From Phaeobacter bryozoorum (GTDB taxonomy: Bacteria > Pseudomonadota > Alphaproteobacteria > Rhodobacterales > Rhodobacteraceae), in the NCBI RefSeq assembly GCF_041893525.1, contig NZ_CP169068.1: a stretch of 64,000 bases of DNA. One strand, written 5' to 3'. Under the pieces are notes generated by a model. That model saw nothing but the letters and a program-made list of their open reading frames with translations, did not search any database and was not told where the DNA came from. Both the position numbers and the translations under genes were made by a program. Below, piece after piece: positions 7,814 through 16,703 of the stretch (the stretch's first letter is position 1; every line of letters begins with the position of its first letter).

Positions 7814-8596
7814 ATGGCAGCAACCCAATTTCTGGACTGTGACAGCGGCCGCCGTCTGGCCTATCACCTGAGCCCGGCCACCGGCGCGGCCAAGGATACG
7901 CCGACGCTGGTGTTTCTGGGGGGGCTGAAATCCGATATGGAGGGCACCAAGGCGGTGCATCTGGAGGCCTGGGCCCGGGCGCGGGGCCTCGGGTTTCTGC
8001 GGTTTGACTATTCCGGCCACGGTGAAAGCTCCGGCCGTTTTGAAGAGGGCTGCATCGGTGACTGGCATCAGGATACGCTGGCGGCGGTAAAGGCATTGAC
8101 CACAGGGGCGATCCTGCCGGTTGGCTCCTCCATGGGGGGCTGGCAGGCGCTGCTCCTGGCGCGGGCGATGCCCGAGCGGGTGGCCGGGCTGGTCACCATC
8201 GCCGCCGCGCCGGATTTCACCGAGGATGGCTATTGGGCCAATTTCACCGATCCCCAGAAGGCGGAGCTGGAGGCGCGCGGGCAGGTTGAGCTGCCGAGCG
8301 ACTATATGGAGCCTTATGTCATCACCAAACGGATGATCGAGGACGGGCGCAACCATCTGGTGCTGCGCGATCCGCTGGTGCTGGCGATGCCGGTGCGCTG
8401 CCTGCAGGGCACCGCCGACACCGCCGTCAGCACCGAGACCGCGCTGCGGCTGCTGGATCATGCCACCTGCGCCGATATGCGCCTGCATCTGGTGAAGGAC
8501 GCCGACCATCGGTTCTCCGACCCGGCCTGTCTGGCGCTGATCGAAACCGCCGTGGCGGAGGTGCTGGGGCTATCTGGCGCGCCAGATATCGGTTAG
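7814..8596 (+). CDS. Alpha/beta hydrolase, ABHD10-like
   Basis: This 260-residue protein has the alpha/beta-hydrolase fold with a LVFLGGLKSDM oxyanion region, RFDYSGHGES, the nucleophile elbow GSSMGGW (Ser about residue 105), a late acidic strand and the catalytic His in KDADHRFS. The spacing and the FLGGLKSDMEGTKA motif resemble the ABHD10 thioesterase/esterase group. Substrate is not evident. An ATG with GGGGGAGACC upstream is a good start. Confidence 0.85.
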   Translation: MAATQFLDCDSGRRLAYHLSPATGAAKDTPTLVFLGGLKSDMEGTKAVHLEAWARARGLGFLRFDYSGHGESSGRFEEGCIGDWHQDTLAAVKALTTGAILPVGSSMGGWQALLLARAMPERVAGLVTIAAAPDFTEDGYWANFTDPQKAELEARGQVELPSDYMEPYVITKRMIEDGRNHLVLRDPLVLAMPVRCLQGTADTAVSTETALRLLDHATCADMRLHLVKDADHRFSDPACLALIETAVAEVLGLSGAPDIG

Positions 8597-8773
8597 GTTG
8601 AGTGGCGGGCGGGCGCGCAGGTTCTGATGTAGTGACCTGCATCCACCACGCGACAGCTGACGCAGGCTATGGCAGAGTGTCCGGGATGATCTGCCACATA
8701 GCGCAGGGCGGCCCGAAAGGGGGCAACCCGACAGCAGCAGGACAGAGGCAGGAGAAGGGCAGGAGAGGATCCG

Positions 8774-9217
8774 ATGGAGCAACGTATCAGCCTGATCACA
8801 CTGGGCGTGCCGGATATGGAGCGGGCGGCGGCCTTTTATGAGGCGCTTGGCTGGCAGCGCGCTGACAGCCCCGATGGGGTCATTGCCTTTGATCTGATGT
8901 CGCAGACGCTGGGGCTTTACCCGCTGGCGTCGCTGGCCGAGGATATTGGCCTGCCGCTGGATGAGCTGGGCACCGGCGCGATGACGCTGAGCCATAACAC
9001 CCGCACTGCGGCAGATGTCGCTGCGCTGATGGCCCGGGCGGAGGCGGCAGGCGCCACGGTGCTGCGCCCGGCAGGAGAGGTGTTCTGGGGCGGCACCATC
9101 GGCTATTTCCGCGCCCCGGACGGCCATATCTGGGAAATCGCGCATAACCCGTTCTCGCCGCTGTCCGATGACGGCGCGTTCCGCTGGAACGGCTATGGCG
9201 CCCAAACCGAGGGATAA
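8774..9217 (+). CDS. VOC (glyoxalase/bleomycin resistance) family protein
   Basis: The 147-residue product shows two beta-alpha-beta-beta-beta modules of the vicinal oxygen chelate fold: ISLITLGVPDMERAAAFYEALGW at the start and GYFRAPDGHIWEIAHNPF near the end, the latter holding a conserved Glu ligand. These proteins bind a divalent metal and act as lyases, dioxygenases or binding proteins; the substrate is unknown. A GGAGAGGATCCG ribosome region precedes the ATG. It ends seven bases before the next hydrolase gene and is probably translated with it. Confidence 0.87.
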   Translation: MEQRISLITLGVPDMERAAAFYEALGWQRADSPDGVIAFDLMSQTLGLYPLASLAEDIGLPLDELGTGAMTLSHNTRTAADVAALMARAEAAGATVLRPAGEVFWGGTIGYFRAPDGHIWEIAHNPFSPLSDDGAFRWNGYGAQTEG

Positions 9218-9223
9218 GCACAG

Positions 9224-10165
9224 GTGACAGACCGGTCAGGCGACGCACCGCAGAACATGAGCCGCCCTTCGCAGGCCCCGGCAGAGCGCGCCGCTGGCGC
9301 CCCGCTGGTGATGCTGCCCGGTCTGATGGGCAATGCCGAGGCGTTCCTGCCGCAGCTGCGGGCACTGTCCGGGGTGGTGCCGACGATGATTGCGCCGCTG
9401 CTCGGCGGCGACCGGATCGAGCTGATCGCCGATCATCTGCTGGCCCGGCTGCCGGCGCGGTTTTCACTGGCCGGGCTGTCGATGGGCGGCATTGTTGCAA
9501 TGGAAATCCTGCGCCGCGCGCCGCAGCGTGTGAGCCGGCTCTGCCTGATCTCCACCAGCCCCTTGCCCGACACGCCTGCCCAGGCCGCCGAATGGGAGCC
9601 GCTGATCATCGCGGCCCGCAGCGGTCGTCTGGCGGATGTGCTGCGCAGCTGTCTGCCGGTGGAGTGCTTGGCCCCGTCGCCGCAGCGGCTGGATATTCTG
9701 AACTCGATCTATGAGCAGGCCCTTGCGCTGGGGCCGGAGCTGTTCGTGGCGCAGGCGCGGGCCTTGCAGCGGCGCACCGATCAGCAGGCGGCACTGCGTC
9801 GTTTCAAAGGACCCTCCCTGATCCTCTGTGGGGCGCAGGACCGGCTGACGCCGCTGAAACGCCATGAATTCATGGCCGCGCTGATGCCCAATGCGCGCCT
9901 TCATGTGGTGGAGGAGGCCGGACATCTGCCGACGCTGGAACAGCCGGATCAGGTGACCGGGGCGATTGCGGAATGGCTGGCGGAGGAGGACCGGCAGCTG
10001 GGCTGCCCGGCGGATCTGCCCGCAGACCGTCAGAGCGCTGCCGCCACAACCCAGCCGCAGCGGATATCGACGCCACCGGCGGAACCTGCGGCGGCATCGC
10101 CGTCAAAACCGTTGCCGCCCCTGACACTCACCAACCCACTAAAGCCATCAGATCCAATCGGTTAA
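9224..10165 (+). CDS. Alpha/beta hydrolase
   Basis: The 313-residue product carries an alpha/beta-hydrolase core: VMLPGLMGNAEAF (oxyanion region), the nucleophile elbow LSMGGIVAMEIL, LILCGAQDRLTP with the acidic residue and EEAGHLPTLEQP with the catalytic His. The last 60 residues are Pro/Ser/Ala-rich and look disordered. The start is uncertain: a GTG at 9224 is given, but the ATG at 9257 is equally possible and neither has a strong ribosome site. It follows the VOC gene closely. Substrate is unknown. Confidence 0.8.
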   Translation: MTDRSGDAPQNMSRPSQAPAERAAGAPLVMLPGLMGNAEAFLPQLRALSGVVPTMIAPLLGGDRIELIADHLLARLPARFSLAGLSMGGIVAMEILRRAPQRVSRLCLISTSPLPDTPAQAAEWEPLIIAARSGRLADVLRSCLPVECLAPSPQRLDILNSIYEQALALGPELFVAQARALQRRTDQQAALRRFKGPSLILCGAQDRLTPLKRHEFMAALMPNARLHVVEEAGHLPTLEQPDQVTGAIAEWLAEEDRQLGCPADLPADRQSAAATTQPQRISTPPAEPAAASPSKPLPPLTLTNPLKPSDPIG

Positions 10166-10218
10166 CCTGCAAAGCTTGTGCGGATCGCGGCCCGGTCGGC
10201 CGCAAAGACGGCACGGCG

Positions 10219-10794
10219 CTACCTGCGCAGCAGTTCCGCGCGCGCCTCCTTGCTGATCACCTCCGGTTCGCTGATTGGCGCACCGCTGTCGATGTCGAAG
10301 AATGGCGTCTCTTTCCAGCGGCCGGAGAGGCGCGCCGATATCATCCGGCTGAGCAGCGAGATGACCATCCGTGCCGCGCCTTCGGTGCGGGGCTGTTTGC
10401 CTGCCTTCGGAACAAAGGCGCGGGCGCGCACCTTGCCAAGCGCGGATGGGTCGGCAAACCGGTCCGACCGCATCCCGGCAAAGGGCAGGGTGGGTTTGGC
10501 CAGCGTATTGGCCATCGGGGTGCCGCAGCAGCCCGCATACCAGCGCAGCAGCCCCTTCGGGCTGAGCCGCATCACCCGCAGCAGATCCTGCCCCTGATGA
10601 AAGGTCACCCCATCGGGATTGACCTGAAACAGATCAACCGGTCCCGGGGCGGGGTCCGGCTGGTTGTGGTACAGCTCATTGGCGCGGCAATCGGCGCAGA
10701 AACAGACAACGCGGGTGCCGGCCTTGCGGGCCTCTGGCGACAGCGCGCCACGGATCTGGCCGCAGTCACAGGCGAAACTCAGGGGATCGGCCAT
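10219..10794 (-). CDS. DUF6151 / GFA-like zinc protein
   Basis: The 191-residue product has cysteine clusters like those of the glutathione-dependent formaldehyde-activating (GFA) fold: CDCG near residue 9, CFCADC near residue 31 and CCGTP near residue 89, which would bind zinc. The rest (KGLLRWYAGCCGTPMANTL and following) fits the DUF6151 group. No enzymatic activity is established. It is transcribed towards the preceding hydrolase gene. Confidence 0.75.
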   Translation of the reverse strand: MADPLSFACDCGQIRGALSPEARKAGTRVVCFCADCRANELYHNQPDPAPGPVDLFQVNPDGVTFHQGQDLLRVMRLSPKGLLRWYAGCCGTPMANTLAKPTLPFAGMRSDRFADPSALGKVRARAFVPKAGKQPRTEGAARMVISLLSRMISARLSGRWKETPFFDIDSGAPISEPEVISKEARAELLRR

Positions 10795-10876
10795 TGCTGA
10801 AATGGTCCTTGGGCTGAAATGGGCTTTGGTCAGGGCTGGGCGCCCGTCTTATTTGGTCTGGCCTCAGCCTCGCCGG

Positions 10877-12151
10877 TCAGGCGGTCGCCTTGGTGCGTTT
10901 TGCTGCGGCTTTCTTCGGCGTGCGGGCATTGGCGTTCATGAATTCGATCACCAGCGGGCGGATATTATCGCGCCAGCTGCGGCCGGCAAAGATGCCATAA
11001 TGTCCTGCACCCGGCTCCACATGGCTGGCCTTCTTTACCTCCGGCAGGCCGGTGCAGAGATCCAGCGCCGCGATACATTGTCCGGGGGCCGAGATATCAT
11101 CATTGGCGCCTTCGACGGTCATGACCGCCACATCGGAGATCTTGCCCATATCGACCTTGTGACCGCCGACAACAAAGTTGTTGCCGGCAATCTCGCCGCC
11201 CTTGAACACCCGCTCCACCGTCGACAGGTAGAACTCCGCCGTCATGTCCATCACGGCAAGATATTCGTCATAGAACCGGTTGTGGGCATCATGATCCGAT
11301 GCTTCCCCCCGGCTGACCCGCTGGATCTGATCCATGAAAGCCTTGGAATGGCGCTCGCCGTTCATCGACATAAAGGAGCTGAGCTGCAACAGGCCCGGAT
11401 AGACCTTGCGGCCGACGCCCTTGTATTTGAAGCCGACACGCTGGATCATCGTCTCTTCCAGCTGGCCCATGGTGACCCGGCGGCCAAAATCGGTCACATC
11501 CGTTGGGGTTGCATCGGGATCCACCGGCCCGCCAATCAGGGTGAGCGACGACGGCTGCGCGCCCGGATCCTGCTCTGCCAGATAGGCGGTGGCGGCCAGC
11601 GTCAGCGGGGCCGGCTGGCAGACCGCGATTACATGGGTATCGGGGCCCATTTCACGCATGAAATCAACCAGATATAGCGTGTAATCCTCAATGTCGAACT
11701 TGCCCGCTGAAACCGGAATATCGCGGGCATTATGCCAGTCGGTGACATAGACTTCGCAATTCTCGATCAGGCTTTTGACGGTGGAGCGCAGCAGGGTGGC
11801 GTAATGGCCCGACATCGGCGCGACCAGCAGAACCTTGCGCGGCTGCTCGGCGCGGCCTGCGACGCGGAAATGGATCAGATCGCCAAACGGGCGCTCGACC
11901 ACCGTGTCGATTTCCACCACGTGATCGCGGCCATCGGCGCAGGTCTGGGTATAGATGCCCCAATCCGGTTTGGTCACCATGCGCTGAAAACTGCGCTCCG
12001 TCACCTCGCCCCAGGCGGCCATCCAGGCAATGGCAGGATTGGGGATTGCGGCCAGCGCCGGGTTCGATGCCATCGACAGGGCGGTGGCCCCCAACCACTG
12101 ATTGGTGTTACGCATTGTTTCCATCAGATCGTACGACATCATGTAACGCAT
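10877..12151 (-). CDS. phaZ: Intracellular polyhydroxyalkanoate depolymerase
   Basis: The 424-residue product is a full-length intracellular PHB depolymerase of the PhaZ1 type. The nucleophile is a cysteine in VCQPAP (Cys178), as in the Ralstonia family, and the His is in VEPGAGHYGIFAGR. A Lys/Ala-rich tail (TPKKAAAKRTKATA) may bind granules. The enzyme breaks down stored PHB in the cytoplasm. The ATG has a GGAGAT site. The gene is divergent from phaC across 145 bases that hold a PhaR-type operator, the common alphaproteobacterial layout. Confidence 0.93.
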   Translation of the reverse strand: MRYMMSYDLMETMRNTNQWLGATALSMASNPALAAIPNPAIAWMAAWGEVTERSFQRMVTKPDWGIYTQTCADGRDHVVEIDTVVERPFGDLIHFRVAGRAEQPRKVLLVAPMSGHYATLLRSTVKSLIENCEVYVTDWHNARDIPVSAGKFDIEDYTLYLVDFMREMGPDTHVIAVCQPAPLTLAATAYLAEQDPGAQPSSLTLIGGPVDPDATPTDVTDFGRRVTMGQLEETMIQRVGFKYKGVGRKVYPGLLQLSSFMSMNGERHSKAFMDQIQRVSRGEASDHDAHNRFYDEYLAVMDMTAEFYLSTVERVFKGGEIAGNNFVVGGHKVDMGKISDVAVMTVEGANDDISAPGQCIAALDLCTGLPEVKKASHVEPGAGHYGIFAGRSWRDNIRPLVIEFMNANARTPKKAAAKRTKATA

Positions 12152-12261
12152 GTTATATCTCCATTGCGTTGGCCGCTTGGATCCGATCTAAATCCACGTG
12201 CGGTTGTGTCACAACCCATCGGACGTTTCATGGCTTTGTCGTATGATGGGCGGACAGTATT

Positions 12262-12272
12262 CTGCATAGCAG
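12262..12272. promoter_or_regulatory. PhaR-type operator upstream of phaC
   Basis: CTGCATAGCAG fits the CTGC-N3-GCAG form reported for PhaR of Paracoccus denitrificans. It lies 25 bases before the phaC start, in the phaZ-phaC intergenic region. Confidence 0.65.
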
Positions 12273-12296
12273 AAAGATTACGGGGGATTTGTTAAG

Positions 12297-14126
12297 ATGA
12301 CAACAAGCGACAGTACGGATCCGGCAGTCTCGCCGGAACATATTGAACGAATTAAAAAAAATATGGAGCAGGTTGAGCAACTTTCAAAACGCCTGATGGA
12401 TGTTCTGGCTCAGAAAAAATCTCACCCCCCTTCTCTGGACGGTCCGAATCAAGAGCTTTTTGCACGCGCAGCAACCGCCTATTGGGCCGAAATGGCCAAA
12501 AACCCCGCCAAGCTGTTGGAAAAACAGGTGTCTTACTGGGGGCAGGCGGTGGTGAATTTCGCCGAAGCCCAGGCGCTTCTGGCCAAATCCATGGAGGGCG
12601 ACAGCCCCGAGGACGCCGATGAGGGCGCGCCCGATGACCGCCGCTTTGCCAATCCGATGTGGCAGTCCAACCCCTATTTTCACTACATCAAGAAACAATA
12701 TCTCACCAATGCCGAGGCAATTCGCAACGCCGTCGCCGAGGTCGATGATCTGGAAGATGTCGACAAACGCCGCCTTGGCTATTTCGCCGATCAGATCGTG
12801 CAGATGATGGCCCCCACCAATTTTCTGGCAACCAACCCCGATGCGCTGGAAAAAGCGGTGGAGACCGAAGGTCAGTCACTGATCAAGGGGCTGGAGAATC
12901 TGGTTGCCGATCTGGAGGCCAACGACGGCGAACTGGTGGTGCGGCTGGCGGATGAGACCGCCTTTGAGATCGGTCGCAATATTGCCACCACACCCGGTGA
13001 GGTTGTATTTCGCAACGAGATGATGGAGCTGATCCAGTACCGGCCGACCACCGAAACCGTGCATGAAACCCCCATCGTGCTGTTTCCGCCGTGGATCAAC
13101 AAATTCTACATCCTCGACCTCAAGGCGCAGAACAGCCTGATCAAATGGGTGACCGAACAGGGCTATACGCTGTTTGTGGTGTCCTGGGTCAACCCCGGCG
13201 AGGATCAGGCGGACCTCGGTCTGGAGGATTATATCGAGAAGGGCTATCTGACCGCGATCGAAACCGCCAAGTCGATCTGCAAGGTGAAACAGATCAATGC
13301 CGTTGGCTACTGTATCGCGGGCACCACGCTGTGCCTGACGCTCTCGTTGCTGAAACAGCGCGGCGATACCTCGATCAAATCGGCGACCTTCTTTACCGCG
13401 CTGACGGATTTCTCCGATCAGGGGGAGTTCACGCCCTTCCTGCAAAATGATTTCATCGAAGGGATCGAGGAGGAGATCACCAACAACGGCCTGCTGCGCT
13501 CGTATATCATGGCGCGGACCTTCTCCTTCCTGCGTTCCAACGATCTGGTCTACGGGCCTGCGATCCGCAGCTACATGATGGGGGAGACGCCGCCGGCCTT
13601 TGACCTTCTGTACTGGAATGGTGACGGCGCGAACCTGCCGGGGCGGATGGCGATGCAATATCTGCGTGGCCTGTGTCAGCGCAATGAGTTCGTGCGCGAC
13701 GGGTTCGAGCTGATGGGCCATACCCTGCACGTGCGCGACGTCACCGTGCCGGTGATGGCAATCACCTGCGAGACCGACCATATTGCCCGCTGGAAAGACT
13801 GCTACCGCGGTGTTCAGCAGATGGGCTCGCGCTCCAAGAGCTTCGTTGTGGCGCAGTCGGGCCATATCGCGGGCATCGTCAACCCGCCGACCCGCAACAA
13901 ATACGGCCATTACACCAATCCCGATATGAAAGGTGACGCCGAGACCTGGAAGGAGGCGGCGAGCTTTCACGAAGGCTCCTGGTGGCCACGCTGGGAAAGC
14001 TGGCTGAAGAAGCGCTCCGGCAAGCAGGTCGAGGCCCGCGAACCGGGCGATTCGCAGCATCCCCCGCTGACACCGGCCCCCGGCGACTACGTCCGGGTAA
14101 AGGCAAAGCGGTCCGCAAAGCCCTGA
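12297..14126 (+). CDS. phaC: Class I poly(R)-hydroxyalkanoic acid synthase
   Basis: The 609-residue product is a class I PHA synthase. It has the N-terminal PhaC domain, the lipase-like box GYCIAG with the catalytic Cys339, a later ITCETDHIARW with the catalytic Asp, and the SGHIAGIVNPP segment with the catalytic His. It polymerises (R)-3-hydroxyacyl-CoA into PHA on the granule surface. The gene leads a set phaC-phaP-phaR with operators before phaC and before phaP. Start ATG at 12297 is the first in frame and leaves the operator upstream. Confidence 0.96.
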   Translation: MTTSDSTDPAVSPEHIERIKKNMEQVEQLSKRLMDVLAQKKSHPPSLDGPNQELFARAATAYWAEMAKNPAKLLEKQVSYWGQAVVNFAEAQALLAKSMEGDSPEDADEGAPDDRRFANPMWQSNPYFHYIKKQYLTNAEAIRNAVAEVDDLEDVDKRRLGYFADQIVQMMAPTNFLATNPDALEKAVETEGQSLIKGLENLVADLEANDGELVVRLADETAFEIGRNIATTPGEVVFRNEMMELIQYRPTTETVHETPIVLFPPWINKFYILDLKAQNSLIKWVTEQGYTLFVVSWVNPGEDQADLGLEDYIEKGYLTAIETAKSICKVKQINAVGYCIAGTTLCLTLSLLKQRGDTSIKSATFFTALTDFSDQGEFTPFLQNDFIEGIEEEITNNGLLRSYIMARTFSFLRSNDLVYGPAIRSYMMGETPPAFDLLYWNGDGANLPGRMAMQYLRGLCQRNEFVRDGFELMGHTLHVRDVTVPVMAITCETDHIARWKDCYRGVQQMGSRSKSFVVAQSGHIAGIVNPPTRNKYGHYTNPDMKGDAETWKEAASFHEGSWWPRWESWLKKRSGKQVEAREPGDSQHPPLTPAPGDYVRVKAKRSAKP

Positions 14127-14150
14127 TTTTCCGGGCATTCGCAAATTATT

Positions 14151-14191
14151 CTGCATCGCAGCAAGAAAAACCTTGAAATGCTGCGATGCAG
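14151..14191. promoter_or_regulatory. Paired PhaR-type operators upstream of phaP
   Basis: CTGCATCGCAG (14151-14161) and CTGCGATGCAG (14181-14191) both fit CTGC-N3-GCAG and are exact reverse complements of each other, 30 bases apart. They lie between phaC and the phaP start and would let PhaR repress phasin when no PHA is present. Confidence 0.75.
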
Positions 14192-14258
14192 AAACGATAT
14201 TGAGGTCATGCGAAGGCGGCAGAACGTTCTGGCCGCGTAACCAAGAGGAACCAGTACA

Positions 14259-14702
14259 ATGGCTAAGACCCAAGATTTTACCGCGATGATGAAAGACATG
14301 ATGGGTGCATTCCCGGTTGACACAACCGCGATGGAAGATGCGTTCAAATCGACCGCAGCCCTGAACGAAAAACTGTCCCAGGTTGCCCTGCAGGCTGCCG
14401 AGAAATCCGCCGAGATTTCCAACAGCTGGGCCAAGGAAACCCTGACCAAGCTGAGCGACGTCTCCAAGGCACAGGCCGAGCCTGCTGACTATGCCAAGGC
14501 AGCAACCGATTTCGCCTCCGCCTCCGCTGAAGTTGCCGCCGAGAACATGGCCGCCTTCGCCGAAGTTGCGAAAAAAGTTCAGATGGACACCGTTGAGCTG
14601 CTGATGTCGGCTGGCAAGGACATGTCCGAAGAAGCGTCCGCCGCCGTTAAGAAGGCCACCAACGACGTGACCTCCGCTGCGAAAAAAGCCGCAGCAAAGT
14701 AA
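14259..14702 (+). CDS. phaP: Phasin, PHA granule surface protein
   Basis: The 147-residue product is Ala/Lys/Glu-rich and predicted nearly all helical, matching the Phasin_2 type (FTAMMKDMMGAFPVDTTAMEDAFKS at the start, heptad-like segments and an AAKKAAAK end). Phasins coat PHA granules. The ATG has an AGAGGAA site. It follows phaC with paired operators between them, and a strong terminator follows, so it may be strongly transcribed from its own promoter. Confidence 0.9.
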   Translation: MAKTQDFTAMMKDMMGAFPVDTTAMEDAFKSTAALNEKLSQVALQAAEKSAEISNSWAKETLTKLSDVSKAQAEPADYAKAATDFASASAEVAAENMAAFAEVAKKVQMDTVELLMSAGKDMSEEASAAVKKATNDVTSAAKKAAAK

Positions 14703-14764
14703 GCGCTGAGCGCATCCGCAAAGGGGTTTTGCACTCCTCCCAATGAAATCTCTTTGCACCGAAG

Positions 14765-14793
14765 GGGGCAGGTCACCGGACCTGCCCCTTTTT
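14765..14793 (+). terminator. Rho-independent terminator after phaP
   Basis: A perfect ten-base stem (GGGGCAGGTC with GACCTGCCCC), a four-base loop and five T residues. Confidence 0.93.
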
Positions 14794-14948
14794 CATTGGG
14801 CCACAGACCGCCTGGGGCCGCCCGCGATGGCCAGCCCGCTGATATTGGATCCGAGGATCATTTGTTGCGCGTTCCGGCGTAACGCTTCCCTTTTGTTCTG
14901 CGCTCGCATAGGCTTTGCTGCAATGCATCATGTCTGGGGAGAAATGAC

Positions 14949-15509
14949 ATGTCGGATCAGGATAAACCCTTGTTGATCAAACGATATGCCAGCCGACGGC
15001 TCTACAATACGGAGACCAGCGACTATGTCACGCTGGAGGATATCGCCGGTTTCATCCGCGAGGGGCGTGAGGTGCAGATCGTTGACCTCAAGACCGGGGA
15101 CGACCTGACCCGCCAGTATCTCCTGCAGATCATCGCCGAACACGAAAGCCGGGGTGAGAACATTCTGCCGGTCAATGTGCTGAACGATCTGGTGCGCAGC
15201 TACATGGTGCCCGGTGGCGGGGTGATGCCGCAGTTCCTGCAAAGCTCCTTTGAGATGCTGCGCGAAAACCAGAGCAAGATGGTCGAGAATATGAACGCCA
15301 TGAACCCGATTGCGCAGATGCCGGGGTTCGAGGCGATGAAGGCGCAGCAGCAGGCGTTTCTGAAGGCGATGACCGGCGGGTTCTCCGGCAACTGGCCCGG
15401 CGCTGCGAAATCATCCGGCGACAGTGACAGTGGCGAAGACGGCGACGGGCTGGACGATATCAAGCGGCAGCTGGCCGAGTTGCAGGACAAGCTCTCCAAA
15501 CTGAAGTAA
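14949..15509 (+). CDS. phaR: Polyhydroxyalkanoate synthesis repressor
   Basis: The 186-residue product has the PHB_acc_N DNA-binding domain at the start (LLIKRYASRRLYNTETSDYV), the PHB accumulation regulator domain after it (about residues 55-110) and an acidic C-terminus ending in a short coiled-coil-like helix. PhaR binds DNA in the absence of polymer and leaves it to bind PHA granules, so it is a sensor of storage polymer. A partial CTGC-N3-GCAT element at 14918-14928, just before the start, could mediate autorepression. The ATG has a GGGGAGAAATGAC upstream region. Confidence 0.94.
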   Translation: MSDQDKPLLIKRYASRRLYNTETSDYVTLEDIAGFIREGREVQIVDLKTGDDLTRQYLLQIIAEHESRGENILPVNVLNDLVRSYMVPGGGVMPQFLQSSFEMLRENQSKMVENMNAMNPIAQMPGFEAMKAQQQAFLKAMTGGFSGNWPGAAKSSGDSDSGEDGDGLDDIKRQLAELQDKLSKLK

Positions 15510-15680
15510 GATCCGACAGCGGCACGGGTGTTGATCCTGCGACCAAAGTCGCAGGGCTGCGCGCGTGTTTTTGATCCCGCTTGCGGGGCGGCGGCGTTAG
15601 ACTCGGCGCGTCCCGTCTGCGGCCGGAATGTCACCTGCCATGGACCACATACGGCAATCGCCGCAACCCCGAGGTTCCAG

Positions 15681-16703
15681 ATGCCCATGTCCAGTATCGC
15701 GCCCAGCATCGCGTCCAGTATCGAGCGTTTTGATGCCATCCCCGAAACCGCCCTGGCGTGGTATCGCGCGGGCCGGGCAACCGGCGGCGGGGCGGCGCTG
15801 GCGACGGTGGTCGAAACCTGGGGATCCGCGCCGCGCCGCGCCGGCGCGCAGCTGGCGGTTGCCAGCGATGGCCGGATCGAAGGGTCCGTTTCGGGGGGCT
15901 GCGTCGAAGGCGCGGTGATCTTGGCCGCGCAGGAGGCGATCGCCTCGGGGCGGCATCAGCTTCTGGAATTCGGCGTCAGCGACGGTGATGCCTTTGCGGT
16001 CGGGCTGGCCTGTGGCGGCACCATCCGCATTCTGGTCGAACCGGTGGGCGGCTCCCTGTCAGAGGCGACGCTGGCCGAACTGGTCGCTGCCCGCGCGGCC
16101 CGCCGCGCCCTGGCCTATGTGGTTGATCTCGACAGCGGTGCCGGGCGGCTGGAGACCGACGCCCACGCCGAGCGCAAACGCATGGACCGCTCCGGCGTCG
16201 AAGAGGACGGCAAGACCTTTGTCGCCGTTCACAACCCGCCCCTGCGCCTGATCGCGGTGGGGGCGGTGCATATCACCCAGGCGCTGGTGCCGATGGCGCG
16301 GATTGCCGGCTACGATCCGGTCATCCTCGACCCGCGCGCGGCCTTTGCCTCGGCGGCCCGGTTCCCCAATGAACGGCTGATCGAGGACTGGCCCGACGAG
16401 GCGATCGCCGAGCTTGGTCTGGATGGGCGCAGCGCGGTGGTGCTGCTTACTCATGATCCGAAAATTGACGATCCCGCGCTGGAGGCCGCCCTGCGCTCGG
16501 ACTGTTTCTACATCGGCGCGCTCGGCTCGACGCGCACCCATGCCAAACGGATTGCACGGATGCAGGAGGCTGGTTTTGACGAGGCGACGCTCGCCCGTAT
16601 CCACGGTCCCATCGGGCTTGATATCGGTGCCGCAGGCCCGGCGGAAATCGCCGTGTCGATCATCGCCGAGATGACGGCGGTTCTGCGGGGGCGGCGCCCA
16701 TGA
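15681..16703 (+). CDS. XdhC/CoxI family molybdenum enzyme maturation protein
   Basis: This 340-residue protein combines an N-terminal XdhC_CoxI domain (ALATVVETWGSAPRRAGAQ, GSVSGGCVEG, LACGGTIRI) and a C-terminal Rossmann-like XdhC_C domain (VGAVHITQAL, GALGSTRTHAKR). XdhC proteins bind molybdenum cofactor, help add the sulfido ligand and protect it before insertion in xanthine dehydrogenase or CO dehydrogenase-type enzymes. The frame is open 51 codons earlier, but ATG 15681 has a GAGG site and starts the conserved domain. It overlaps the next gene by four bases. Confidence 0.88.
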   Translation: MPMSSIAPSIASSIERFDAIPETALAWYRAGRATGGGAALATVVETWGSAPRRAGAQLAVASDGRIEGSVSGGCVEGAVILAAQEAIASGRHQLLEFGVSDGDAFAVGLACGGTIRILVEPVGGSLSEATLAELVAARAARRALAYVVDLDSGAGRLETDAHAERKRMDRSGVEEDGKTFVAVHNPPLRLIAVGAVHITQALVPMARIAGYDPVILDPRAAFASAARFPNERLIEDWPDEAIAELGLDGRSAVVLLTHDPKIDDPALEAALRSDCFYIGALGSTRTHAKRIARMQEAGFDEATLARIHGPIGLDIGAAGPAEIAVSIIAEMTAVLRGRRP

